Of a stretch of DNA of 64,000 nt, positions 8,016 to 15,610 are shown one piece after another. The stretch comes from Streptomyces asoensis (GTDB lineage Bacteria > Actinomycetota > Actinomycetes > Streptomycetales > Streptomycetaceae), in assembly GCF_013085465.1 (NCBI RefSeq), contig NZ_CP049838.1:4526001-4590000 (forward strand), read 5' to 3'. The translations under genes were made by a program, and so were the position numbers. How positions within the stretch are numbered: the stretch's first letter is position 1; each line of letters begins with the position of its first letter. The notes beneath the pieces are model-generated. The model was given only the letters and a program-made list of their open reading frames with translations, made no database searches and was not told the DNA's origin.

Positions 8016-9596
8016 TCAGCGGGACCGCAGCTCGCCCTTCACCACCTTGCCGCTCGCGTTGCGGGGCAGGGCGGTCACGAACTCCACCGCCCTCGGCACC
8101 TTGTAGTTGGCCATCTCCCGCCGGGCCCAGGCGATCAGGTCGTCGGCCGTGGAGACCGCGCCCGGCCGCCGGACCACGTACGCCTTGCCCACCTCGCCCA
8201 GGCGGGGATCCGGGATGCCGATCACGGCCACGTCGGCCACGTCCGGGTGCAGGCCGAGGCGCTGCTCTATCTCCGCCGGGTAGGCGTTGAAGCCGCCGAC
8301 GATGAACATGTCCTTCAGGCGGTCGGTGATCCGGAGGTTGCCGGCCGCGTCCAGGACGCCCACGTCGCCGGTGCGCAGCCAGCCGTCCTCCGTCAGGGCC
8401 TCCGCCGTCGCCGTCTCGTCCTCGTAGTAGCCGCGCATCACGTTGAAGCCCCGGACCAGCACCTCCCCGGGCCGGCCCGGCGCCGCGTCCACCCGCACCT
8501 CGGTGCCGGGGATCGCGCGGCCCGACGTCGAGGCGATGACCGTGGGGTCGTCCCCGCGGCGGCACATGGTGACGACACCGCTCGCCTCCGAGAGGCCGTA
8601 CGCCGTCAGGACCGTCTCCACGCCCAGTTCGCCCCGCAGGCGCTCGACGAGCCGCAGCGGCACCACGGCCGCGCCCGTGACCACCAGCCTCAGCGCCGAC
8701 AGGTCGTGCTTGTCCCGGGACGCGTGGTCCAGGAGCGACTGGTGGAGGGTCGGCGGGCCGGGGAGGACCGACACCCGTTCCGACGCCACGTTCGCGAGGA
8801 CCGTGTCCACGTTGAACACCGGCTGGGGGATCATCGTCGCGCCCCGCATCAGACAGGCGATCACGCCCGCCTTGTAGCCGAAGGTGTGGAAGAAGGGGTT
8901 CACGATCAGGTAGCGGTCGCCCTGTCGCAGCCCCGCCAGGTCGGTCCAGATCTCGTACGCCCGCAGCGTCTGCGCGTGGGTGATCACCGCCCCCTTGGGG
9001 CGGCCCGTCGTGCCCGAGGTGAAGACGATGTCCGACGGCCACTCCCCCGCCACCCGGTCCGCTCGCGCCCGGACCTCCGCCGTCCCGATGCCCTCCCCGC
9101 TCGCCAGGAAGTCCTTCCAGGTCCGGAAGTCCGCCGGGGCGTCGTCCGAGAGCACCACCACCTGCTCCAGCGCGGGGAGCCCCGGCAGCGGGCCGGTCCC
9201 GGCGCCCTCGGCCGCCGCCCGCCGCAGCGACGCCACGTACGACGTGCCCAGGAAGGTGCCCGTCACGAACAGCAGACGCGTCCCGCTGCGGCGCAGCACG
9301 TCCGCCGCCTCCGTGCCCTTGAAGCGGGTGTTCAGCGGCACGAGCACCGCTCCCGCGCTCACCGCGCCGAGCGCCGCCACCATCCAGTCCAGGGAGTTCG
9401 GGGCCCAGACGGCCACGCGGTCGCCCGCCCGCACCCCGTTCGCCAGACAGGCCGCCGCCGACCGTTCGACGCGGGCGCCGAGCTCGGCGTACGAGATCCG
9501 GGTACGGCCCTCCACCACCGCCTCGGTCGTCGCGTACCGCTCGGCGGACCAGCGGACCAGGCCGGGGATCGTCCCCCACTCCATGTCACCACGCAT
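8016..9596 (-). CDS. FadD3-like acyl-CoA ligase (AMP-forming)
   Basis: 526 residues, ANL-superfamily ligase that adenylates a carboxylate and transfers it to CoA. Seen: P-loop FTSGTTGRPKG near 190, the FFHTFGYKAG segment, AYGLSEASG, the hinge DRLKDMFIVGGFN near 428 and the C-terminal catalytic Lys in NASGKVVKGE. Several blocks (NPFFHTFGYKAG, LPGPPTLHQSLLDH) closely resemble actinobacterial FadD3, which activates the HIP propionate of steroid rings, so a ring-containing acid substrate is plausible but not proven. ATG at 9596 is chosen because GGGGAGG lies 6 bases upstream. It is divergent from the thiolase-like operon, with two palindromic operators in between. Confidence 0.9.
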   Translation of the reverse strand: MRGDMEWGTIPGLVRWSAERYATTEAVVEGRTRISYAELGARVERSAAACLANGVRAGDRVAVWAPNSLDWMVAALGAVSAGAVLVPLNTRFKGTEAADVLRRSGTRLLFVTGTFLGTSYVASLRRAAAEGAGTGPLPGLPALEQVVVLSDDAPADFRTWKDFLASGEGIGTAEVRARADRVAGEWPSDIVFTSGTTGRPKGAVITHAQTLRAYEIWTDLAGLRQGDRYLIVNPFFHTFGYKAGVIACLMRGATMIPQPVFNVDTVLANVASERVSVLPGPPTLHQSLLDHASRDKHDLSALRLVVTGAAVVPLRLVERLRGELGVETVLTAYGLSEASGVVTMCRRGDDPTVIASTSGRAIPGTEVRVDAAPGRPGEVLVRGFNVMRGYYEDETATAEALTEDGWLRTGDVGVLDAAGNLRITDRLKDMFIVGGFNAYPAEIEQRLGLHPDVADVAVIGIPDPRLGEVGKAYVVRRPGAVSTADDLIAWARREMANYKVPRAVEFVTALPRNASGKVVKGELRSR

Positions 9597-9622
9597 GACC
9601 AGCCTCCCCACCGGACCACTAG

Positions 9623-9637
9623 CTGACTGACCGTCAG
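9623..9637. promoter_or_regulatory. CTGAC-N5-GTCAG operator, site 2
   Basis: CTGACTGACCGTCAG, perfect outer arms, 26 bp upstream of the CoA ligase start in the divergent promoter region. Centre is 27 bp from site 3. Confidence 0.75.
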
Positions 9638-9649
9638 ATTAGCGGTAAC

Positions 9650-9664
9650 CTGACGGACTGTCAG
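9650..9664. promoter_or_regulatory. CTGAC-N5-GTCAG operator, site 3
   Basis: CTGACGGACTGTCAG, 32 bp upstream of the thiolase-like start at 9697. Together with site 2 it would allow coordinate repression of both directions. Confidence 0.75.
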
Positions 9665-9696
9665 CAGCACTGTCGCCGTGTGGAGGTGCGCGCAGC

Positions 9697-10854
9697 ATGC
9701 CCGCAGTGACCGGAATCAAGGACGCCACGGCCATCGTCGGCATCGGGCAGACGTCCTTCGCCAAGCACCTCCCCGAGGATGAGCGGACCCTCGCCTGCCG
9801 GGCCGTCCTCGCCGCCCTCGACGACGCCGGGATCGCCCCCGGCGAGGTCGACGCGCTCGCCTCCTACACCATGGAGGAGACGGACGAGGTCGAGCTCGCG
9901 AAGGCCGTCGGGTTCGGGGACCTGACCTTCTTCAGCAAGATCGGGTTCGGCGGCGGCGGTTCCTGCGCCACCGTCGCCCACCTCGCCGCCGCCATCGCCG
10001 CCGGGCAGGCCACGGTGGGCGTCGCCTGGCGGTCGCGGAAAAGGGGCTCCGGGCCGCGTCCGTGGACCAACACGGCCGTCCAGCTCCCCACCCCGGCCCA
10101 GTGGACCCGGCCCTTCGGGCTGCTGCGGCCCGCCGACGAGATAGCCATGCTCGCCCGCCGCTATCTGCACGAGTACGGCGCCACCCGCGACCACCTCTTC
10201 AACGTCGCGCTCGCCTGCCGCAACCGCGCCAACCAGAACCCGGCCGCCGTGATGTACGAACGGCCCCTCACCCGCGAGATGTACATGTCGTCCCGGTGGA
10301 TCAGCGAGCCCCTGTGCCTGTACGACAACTGCCTGGAGACGGACGGGGCGTTGGCGTGCGTGATCGTGAGCAGCGAGCGGGCCCGGGACTGCCGCCGGGC
10401 ACCCGTCTACGTCCACTCCGCCGCCCAGGGCCTGCCCGCCCAGCACCACGGCATGGTCAACTACTGGAACGACGATCCGCTCACCGGCCCCGCCTGGGCA
10501 GCCGCCCGGCACCTGTGGAAACACGCCGACATCACCCCGTCCGACGTCGACGTCGCGCAGATCTACGACGCCTTCACGCCCCTCGTCCCGCTCTCCCTGG
10601 AGGGGTACGGGTTCTGCGGCCGGGGAGAGGGCGGGGCGTTCACCGAGGGAGGGGCCCTGGAGACCGGCGGACGGCTGCCCCTCAACACCGGCGGGGGCGG
10701 GCTCAGCGAGGCCTACGTCCACGGCTTCAACCTCATCAACGAGGGCGTCAAGCAGCTGCGCGGGACCAGCACCGCCCAGGTGCCGGGCGCCGCGACCTGC
10801 CTCGTCACCGCCGGCGAGGGCGTCCCGACCTCCGCCCTGCTGCTCAGGAACTGA
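9697..10854 (+). CDS. Thiolase-fold lipid-transfer-type protein (Ltp-like aldolase/thiolase)
   Basis: 385 residues of the thiolase superfamily, SCP-x/Ltp branch. Members such as Ltp2 catalyse retro-aldol cleavage of side-chain CoA esters together with a DUF35 protein. Seen: GGGGSCATVAHL with Cys near residue 90, YDAFTPLVP with Tyr near 290, and GGGGLSEAYVHGFN with Tyr near 340 and His near 342 in place of the usual HPxG thiolase motif. This favours an aldolase-like rather than thiolytic role, but that is inference. ATG at 9697 follows GGAGGT. The next gene, 38 bp downstream, is the DUF35 partner, and a crotonase follows; the three form an operon. Confidence 0.88.
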   Translation: MPAVTGIKDATAIVGIGQTSFAKHLPEDERTLACRAVLAALDDAGIAPGEVDALASYTMEETDEVELAKAVGFGDLTFFSKIGFGGGGSCATVAHLAAAIAAGQATVGVAWRSRKRGSGPRPWTNTAVQLPTPAQWTRPFGLLRPADEIAMLARRYLHEYGATRDHLFNVALACRNRANQNPAAVMYERPLTREMYMSSRWISEPLCLYDNCLETDGALACVIVSSERARDCRRAPVYVHSAAQGLPAQHHGMVNYWNDDPLTGPAWAAARHLWKHADITPSDVDVAQIYDAFTPLVPLSLEGYGFCGRGEGGAFTEGGALETGGRLPLNTGGGGLSEAYVHGFNLINEGVKQLRGTSTAQVPGAATCLVTAGEGVPTSALLLRN

Positions 10855-10892
10855 CCGCACCGAGGAGAACGCACCGAGGAGTTGATCCCGCG

Positions 10893-11309
10893 ATGCTCAC
10901 CCCCGTCACCGACGCCGACGGCGCCCCCTTCTGGCGGTACGCCGCCCAGGGCGAACTCCGCGTCCAGGCCTGTACCGACTGCGGCGAACCCCGCTTCCCG
11001 CCCCGCCCCTGCTGCCCGCACTGCCAGTCCTTCGCGAGCGAGTGGCGGCGGATGTCGGGGCGCGGCCGGATCTGGTCCTACGTCGTCCCGCATCCGCCCC
11101 TGCTGCCCGACTACGCCGCCCAGGCCCCCTACAACGTGATCCTCGTCGAGCTGGCCGAGGCGCCCCGCATCCGGATGGTGGGGAACCTGGTGAGCGGACC
11201 GGGGGCGCCGCTCAACTCCCTCTCCCCCGACCGCGTCCGCATCGGCGCCCGCGTACAGGTCGTCTTCGACGGCGACGGGCTTCCGCAGTGGGTTCTGGAG
11301 CGGCCGTGA
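10893..11309 (+). CDS. DUF35 OB-fold/zinc-ribbon protein, partner of thiolase-like protein
   Basis: 138 residues. The N-terminus holds a rubredoxin-like zinc ribbon, C27-x2-C30 and C41-x2-C44, and the rest is an OB fold with the typical APYNVILVELAEAPRIRMVGNL strand pattern. DUF35 proteins bind acyl-CoA and stabilise or activate thiolase-fold partners (for example ChsH2 with Ltp2). ATG at 10893 is preceded by GAGGAG. It lies between the thiolase-like gene and a crotonase; its TGA overlaps the crotonase GTG start (GTGA). Confidence 0.88.
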   Translation: MLTPVTDADGAPFWRYAAQGELRVQACTDCGEPRFPPRPCCPHCQSFASEWRRMSGRGRIWSYVVPHPPLLPDYAAQAPYNVILVELAEAPRIRMVGNLVSGPGAPLNSLSPDRVRIGARVQVVFDGDGLPQWVLERP

Positions 11310-12079
11310 GTGTGCGACTGGACAGCGACAAGGACACCGGCGTCGCCGTCGTCACCCTCGACCGGCCCGCCCGGCTGAACGCCCTCGACCTCGAGGCCGT
11401 CCGCGAACTGAAGGACGTCTGGCGGGAGTTGCGGTTCGACGACTCGGTACGGGCCGTCGTCCTCACCGGGGCCGGGCAGCGGGCGTTCTGCACCGGCCTC
11501 GACCGGGACGCCGTCGTGCCGCAGCCCAACTCCCCGTACATGCAGGACGATCCGCTGCTCACCGTCGGCCCGAAGGCGAACGACCTGTGGAAGCCGGTCG
11601 TCGCCGCCGTGGAGGGGATGGCCTGCGGGGGCGCCTTCTATCTGCTCGGGGAGTGCGAGTTCGTCGTCGCGGGCGCCAACGCCGTGTTCTTCGACCCGCA
11701 CACCACGTACGGGATGGTCAGCGCGTACGAGTCGGTGCTCCTGGCACAGCGGATGCCGTACGGGGAGGTCGCGCGGATGATGCTGATGGGCACGGCGGAA
11801 CGGATCTCCGCCCGGCGCGCCTTCGACGTCGGGCTGGTGTCCGAACTCACCGACACCGGCGGGGCGTCGGCCGCCGCCGTCGCCTGCGCCGCCGTCGTCG
11901 CCGGGTATCCCGCCGCCGGGGTCCAGGGCACCGTGCGGGCGCTGTGGGCGGCGAAGGAGGCGGCCCGCGCGATGGGCTTCGCCCAGGCGCCGCATCTCAT
12001 CTCGCTGGGGAACCTGCCGAGCGAGGAACAGGCGGAGCTGTTCGCCGCCCGCTCGGCCGCCGAACCCCGGGTCCGCTGA
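11306..12079 (+). CDS. Crotonase-family protein (enoyl-CoA hydratase/isomerase-like)
   Basis: 257 residues from the GTG at 11306 that overlaps the stop of the DUF35 gene. The two oxyanion-hole segments are visible: QRAFCTGLDRDAV near 55-67 and EGMACGGAFYLLGECEFVVAG near 95-115. The stretch where hydratases carry the catalytic second Glu (consensus PE-x-x-x-G) reads DPHTTYGMVSAYE, so this Glu is replaced and simple hydratase activity is doubtful. Isomerase, hydrolase or decarboxylase activity are alternatives. Last gene of the operon starting at 9697. Confidence 0.85.
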   Translation: MSVRLDSDKDTGVAVVTLDRPARLNALDLEAVRELKDVWRELRFDDSVRAVVLTGAGQRAFCTGLDRDAVVPQPNSPYMQDDPLLTVGPKANDLWKPVVAAVEGMACGGAFYLLGECEFVVAGANAVFFDPHTTYGMVSAYESVLLAQRMPYGEVARMMLMGTAERISARRAFDVGLVSELTDTGGASAAAVACAAVVAGYPAAGVQGTVRALWAAKEAARAMGFAQAPHLISLGNLPSEEQAELFAARSAAEPRVR

Positions 12080-12151
12080 GCCCGGCGGGTGCGGATGATC
12101 CCGGCTCCCGTCCTGTCCGTCGTCGCGGAAGACGTCCCGACGAGGAAGAAC

Positions 12152-12808
12152 TCAAGCGGCAAGGCGCACCACTGCCTGGCAGAGGGCGTCCACCTGCTCT
12201 GGCGTCATGGCGTAGTCGTATGCGATGTCCTCGACGCTCTCTCCGGCCTCCCACAGGTCGGTGATCGCCTTGACCGAGACGCGATTGGCCGCCACCACGG
12301 GAAGTCCCTGGCCGAACCTGGGGTCGATCACAACGGGGACGGAATCCGGGTACTGCCTCAGCCGCAGGCTGGAGGGAAAGTCGTCGCCAGCGTCCCAGTT
12401 CAGGTAACGGAGATAGCTGGAGACCACTTCCTGGATAGGGGCCTGGCCGTCCCGGGCTCTGCGGAGATCTCCGAGACCGTGTTCGACGAAGATGTCCACA
12501 CCGTCCGTCGCGATGCGTTTCGACACGAGGCCATAAGGGGTGTCGAAGGCGTCCCGTACGGCGGCGGCGGCTTCCTCGATCTCACTCATGCGGAGCCCTA
12601 GGGAACGCAGGGAGCGGAGCACGTGTGCCTCGGCCACCGCGATGAAAGGCACCGAGGGCTGCCCCTTCCGCACCGGCTCGACCTGGTGGACCAGTGGCGC
12701 TCCGGCGGCCTTGCCCTTGAGCCACGAGGTGAGGGTCGACTGCGGAATCTCAAGGCAGGAGGCCGTTTCGGTGGGCGTCAGGAGCCCGTCCTTGAACCTG
12801 TCGACCAT
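12152..12808 (-). CDS. DUF433-type protein with N-terminal helix-turn-helix
   Basis: 218 residues, ATG at 12808 with a near-perfect AGGAGGTGG ribosome-binding site. The N-terminus (LLTPTETASCLEIPQSTLTSWL) looks like a MerR/DNA-binding helix-turn-helix. The C-terminus, about 150-218, resembles DUF433 (VSVKAITDLWEAGESVEDIA followed by MTPEQVDALCQAV), a family usually found as the antitoxin partner of a DUF5615 nuclease. No such toxin is visible on either side, so it may be an orphan or act simply as a regulator. G+C appears slightly lower than neighbouring genes. Confidence 0.75.
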   Translation of the reverse strand: MVDRFKDGLLTPTETASCLEIPQSTLTSWLKGKAAGAPLVHQVEPVRKGQPSVPFIAVAEAHVLRSLRSLGLRMSEIEEAAAAVRDAFDTPYGLVSKRIATDGVDIFVEHGLGDLRRARDGQAPIQEVVSSYLRYLNWDAGDDFPSSLRLRQYPDSVPVVIDPRFGQGLPVVAANRVSVKAITDLWEAGESVEDIAYDYAMTPEQVDALCQAVVRLAA

Positions 12809-12901
12809 GTCCCACCTCCTCTTGGCGCCGGATTTCGCATCGTGCCACACCAAGCCTCCCACCTGCGGGTGGACCGCACACCGGTCGTCGGGGTCATCGG
12901 C

Positions 12902-13777
12902 TCAGCCGGCCGCGCGGAGTTGGTCCCGGGCCCGGCAGTCCCGGCAGCGGCCGGGTTCCGCCGTACGGAATCCGCGGTCGCAGCCGTCGCAGTTCCGCAT
13001 CCGGACGACCGGGCGTTCGGGGGTCTCCGTGCTGCGGGCCGGTGCGGAGAGAGGCTGGGGCGCCTCCCTGAGCCGGTAGGCGAGGATGCCGGCCGGGCGG
13101 GCCAGCAAGTGGTCCGGGAGCCTTGCGGTGAGGTGGTCCGTGATGTGGGTGGGCAGGAGACCTGCCGCGAGCCACCGGGCGACGGCCGGGGCGAGTTGGG
13201 CGGCTTCCCGCGCGGACAGGACGAGGCGGGGGTCGACCCGGCGCAGGGCGGCGAGTACGGCGACGGCTCGGGGGTCGGCGTCGGCGGACGGGACCGGTGT
13301 CTCCACCTCGGCCGGTGCCACCGGCTGCACGGCCGCCGACGCGGGCGGGACCGCCGCAGCGGCGGCGGGCCGCTTCCGGGGAAGGCGCGGCCTGGGCGGC
13401 TCGGGAGGCCCGCCCGGATGCGGCGCGCCGTCGGGTACGTCGTAGAAGTATGTTCGGGTACGGACCTGCCCGGTGGGCGTTCGCTCGCGGCGGCGCTCCA
13501 GGTATCCGGCCGCCTCCAGCTCCCTCAGCGCTCGCGAGATAAGGATCTCCCCCTCGCTGAAGTGCTCGCACAGGGCGGTGATGGTCACGGAGGAGCCGTC
13601 GGGCAAGGAGGCGATGTACGCCGCGAGCCCGACGGTGACCGCGCTGCCACGCCGTTGGACGAGGGCGTTGGAGATCACGGTGAAGTCGGCGGTGAGCCGG
13701 GTGCGGACATGGATCACGCCGGTGGTCGGAGCTCCGGCATCGGCGCGCAGGAGCGCGTTAGACTGCGAATCAGCCAT
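12902..13777 (-). CDS. Winged-helix protein with C-terminal zinc-binding motif
   Basis: 291 residues. The N-terminal third (ADFTVISNALVQRRGSAVTVGLAAYIASLPDG... RALRELEAAGYLERRRE, in pieces) is a winged helix of the type found in Streptomyces proteins related to replication-initiator or GntR-like HTH proteins. A Pro/Ala-rich linker (about 125-165) leads to a helical domain and a C-terminal CDGC-x9-CRDC pair that probably binds zinc. Start choice is uncertain: ATG at 13777 has only a weak ribosome-binding site. Such genes are frequent and variable in streptomycete genomes and are often found beside DUF397/DUF5753 genes, as here. Function unknown. Confidence 0.75.
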   Translation of the reverse strand: MADSQSNALLRADAGAPTTGVIHVRTRLTADFTVISNALVQRRGSAVTVGLAAYIASLPDGSSVTITALCEHFSEGEILISRALRELEAAGYLERRRERTPTGQVRTRTYFYDVPDGAPHPGGPPEPPRPRLPRKRPAAAAAVPPASAAVQPVAPAEVETPVPSADADPRAVAVLAALRRVDPRLVLSAREAAQLAPAVARWLAAGLLPTHITDHLTARLPDHLLARPAGILAYRLREAPQPLSAPARSTETPERPVVRMRNCDGCDRGFRTAEPGRCRDCRARDQLRAAG

Positions 13778-14057
13778 TGGGAAGGTTGGAGCTTCCTGAT
13801 CGGTCAGGCCCTCGTTCGGGATTGCAGTCCCGGCGGGGGCCGTCTCTGTCTGCGGTTGTCGCGGCGAACGTAACCGCCCGTATCCCGCCCCTGCAAGCCG
13901 GTCACCCGGACGGGTGACGCGGGCTTTCCGGCGGGGAGGGTGGGTGGGCGGGTAGTTCTTTCCCCCGGTTCTTTCAGGAGGTCAGCGGCCCGCCGGACCC
14001 TCGCGGACAAGGGCCCGGTGAGCCCGGAACGCGGACGGCGACCAGGGCCCGGCCGCC

Positions 14058-14293
14058 TCAGGGACGGTGGCGCCCGGCCTGCAACTCGCCTATGAACGCG
14101 GCCCAGGAGGCTGCTCCGAAGCACAGCGCCGGACCGTGCGGGGCCTTGCTGTCACGGACCGGGACGACGGCCTGGAACCCGTCGGCCACCTCCACGCAGT
14201 CGCCCCCCCCGCCTGATTGCTGTAGCTGCTCTTGCGCCAGGCGACGCCGTTCAGATCGGACGGGAGATTCGAGCCACGGTAGTTGCCCTCCAT
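14058..14293 (-). pseudogene. DUF397 protein, frameshifted in a run of eight G
   Basis: The start (SDLNGVAWRKSSYSNQAGG) and the end (DCVEVADGFQAV to GPALCFGAASWAAFIGEL) of a typical DUF397 protein are both present, but in different frames. The break is at a homopolymer of eight G on the coding strand (around 14203-14210); six or nine would restore the frame. DUF397 proteins are small Streptomyces-specific partners of XRE/DUF5753 regulators, one of which, also broken, lies directly upstream. The change could be a real mutation, slippage-based switching or a sequencing error. Confidence 0.75.
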
Positions 14294-14790
14294 CGTGGAC
14301 CGGATCATGTCGAGTGACATGAGCGGGGGCAGGGCTGCCGCCCGCAGCCGATCGTAAATCACCTTGTAGCGGCTGACGTTGGCTGGTTCCTCGATAAGTT
14401 GGCCGTAGTCCGAACCCTCCGTGTAGGCCACCTCTGAGCCGTCCGGCAGGGTCAGGATCGTCAGCGAGCCACCCATGGCCTCGTGTCCGCCTTGGTCGAA
14501 CGGCAGTACCTGCACGGTGATGTGGCGTTCTGCTGCCGCGTCGAGAAGCCGCGCCAACTGCTTACACATCACGGCATCGCCACCGATCGGACGCCTCAGT
14601 ACCGCCTCGTCCAGGATGACCCACGTTCCGGCCGGTCGGGCGAGCTCAGGCGTCCCTGCCGTCCCATTCGGGCTGTGACGCGCTCTTCCAGCTGCTCTTC
14701 GTCGTCCAACAGAGCGTCCAGGCTGAGCACCGCCCGCGCGTAGTCCTCCGTCTGCAACAGACCCGGCACCACATGAGCCGCGTACTGCTG
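14294..14790 (-). pseudogene. DUF5753 (Scr1-family) regulator remnant: 5' truncated and frameshifted
   Basis: From QQYAAHVVPGLLQTEDYARAV (around 14790-14730, split over two segments here) the coding strand matches the DUF5753 ligand-binding domain up to RVTARMGRQG, then the continuing segment TWVILDEAVLRRPIGGDAV is in another frame. The shift falls near 14650-14670. The N-terminal XRE helix-turn-helix expected in a roughly 280-residue regulator is absent; the sequence upstream is unrelated and runs into the secreted-protein gene. The remnant runs without a stop into the DUF397 remnant. A degraded regulator-partner pair is the simplest reading. Confidence 0.7.
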
Positions 14791-14896
14791 TGGACGTCCT
14801 GGCCGTGCGGTGGGGGTCGGCTCCTCGTTCGCCCGTGGGCAAGGCGGTGTGGGCGGAGGTGCCCGTGAAGGCGTCGGCCCGTTGAGGGACGTCCGG

Positions 14897-15448
14897 TCAG
14901 CTCGCCGGTGCGTAAAGGTCCGGGTCGCAGTGGTCGATCTTCGCGGCGACGCCCGGGTTGGACAGGTCGACCTGCACCGTCGCCGTGTCGTTCGCCGCGA
15001 CGTACTCCTCGGCGCTCCGCTGCTCCACCCGCCGGGAACCCGCGTCGAGGAAATCGACCGTGACGGTGAAGTAGCCGCCGGTCGCGTTCGGGTTGGTGAC
15101 CTCGACCGTTGCGTACGCCTCGCTCGGCGTCGCGCAGTCGATCAGCTCCACCGTGGCGTCCCGCAGCGTCGTGGACGTGCTCGAGGAGCCGCCGTCGCCG
15201 TAGGTGTCGTCCGTGTAGTCGTCATCGTCGTCGTAGTCGTGGTACGTGCTGCCGGACGAGCCGCTCGACGTCGAACCCGAGGTCGACGACGAGCTGTCGT
15301 GGTTCTGGCCGGAGCTGCTGCACCCGCCCCCGCCGCCGCTGTGACTGCTGCCGTGACCATGGCCCTTGCTGGTCGAGAAACCGGTCAGCGCCAGTACGAC
15401 GATCGCCGCCACCGCGGTGAACTTGAGTTTCTGCCCCCGTCGATCCAT
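14897..15448 (-). CDS. Secreted or membrane-anchored Ser/Gly/Asp-rich protein
   Basis: 183 residues. A basic start (MDRRGQKLK) and hydrophobic segment (residues 9-25) form a signal peptide or anchor. Residues 28-90 are low complexity: His/Gly/Ser-rich, then Ser-rich, then an acidic DYDDDDDYTDD cluster near 70-80, perhaps metal-binding. The C-terminal half (about 95-183) is a compact domain with two Cys (DCATP and HCDPD) that probably form a disulphide and a fold like extracellular FxLYD/DUF-type beta domains. It sits next to afsK, and a small unknown gene also lies between afsK and afsS in S. coelicolor as I recall; equivalence is not certain. Confidence 0.75.
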   Translation of the reverse strand: MDRRGQKLKFTAVAAIVVLALTGFSTSKGHGHGSSHSGGGGGCSSSGQNHDSSSSTSGSTSSGSSGSTYHDYDDDDDYTDDTYGDGGSSSTSTTLRDATVELIDCATPSEAYATVEVTNPNATGGYFTVTVDFLDAGSRRVEQRSAEEYVAANDTATVQVDLSNPGVAAKIDHCDPDLYAPAS

Positions 15449-15610
15449 GCCGACAGCCTAGGCAATACCTGTCACGACCATGTCACGGCGTGGCGACCGG
15501 CCGGTCCCCGGCGTAGCGTCTGCGGTGGCGGCCGCCGTCCGGGTCCCTTCCGTGCACCCTGCACGACGGCCGTCCCGGTTCGACGGCCGTCCGGGCACCG
15601 AGCGGCCGGC

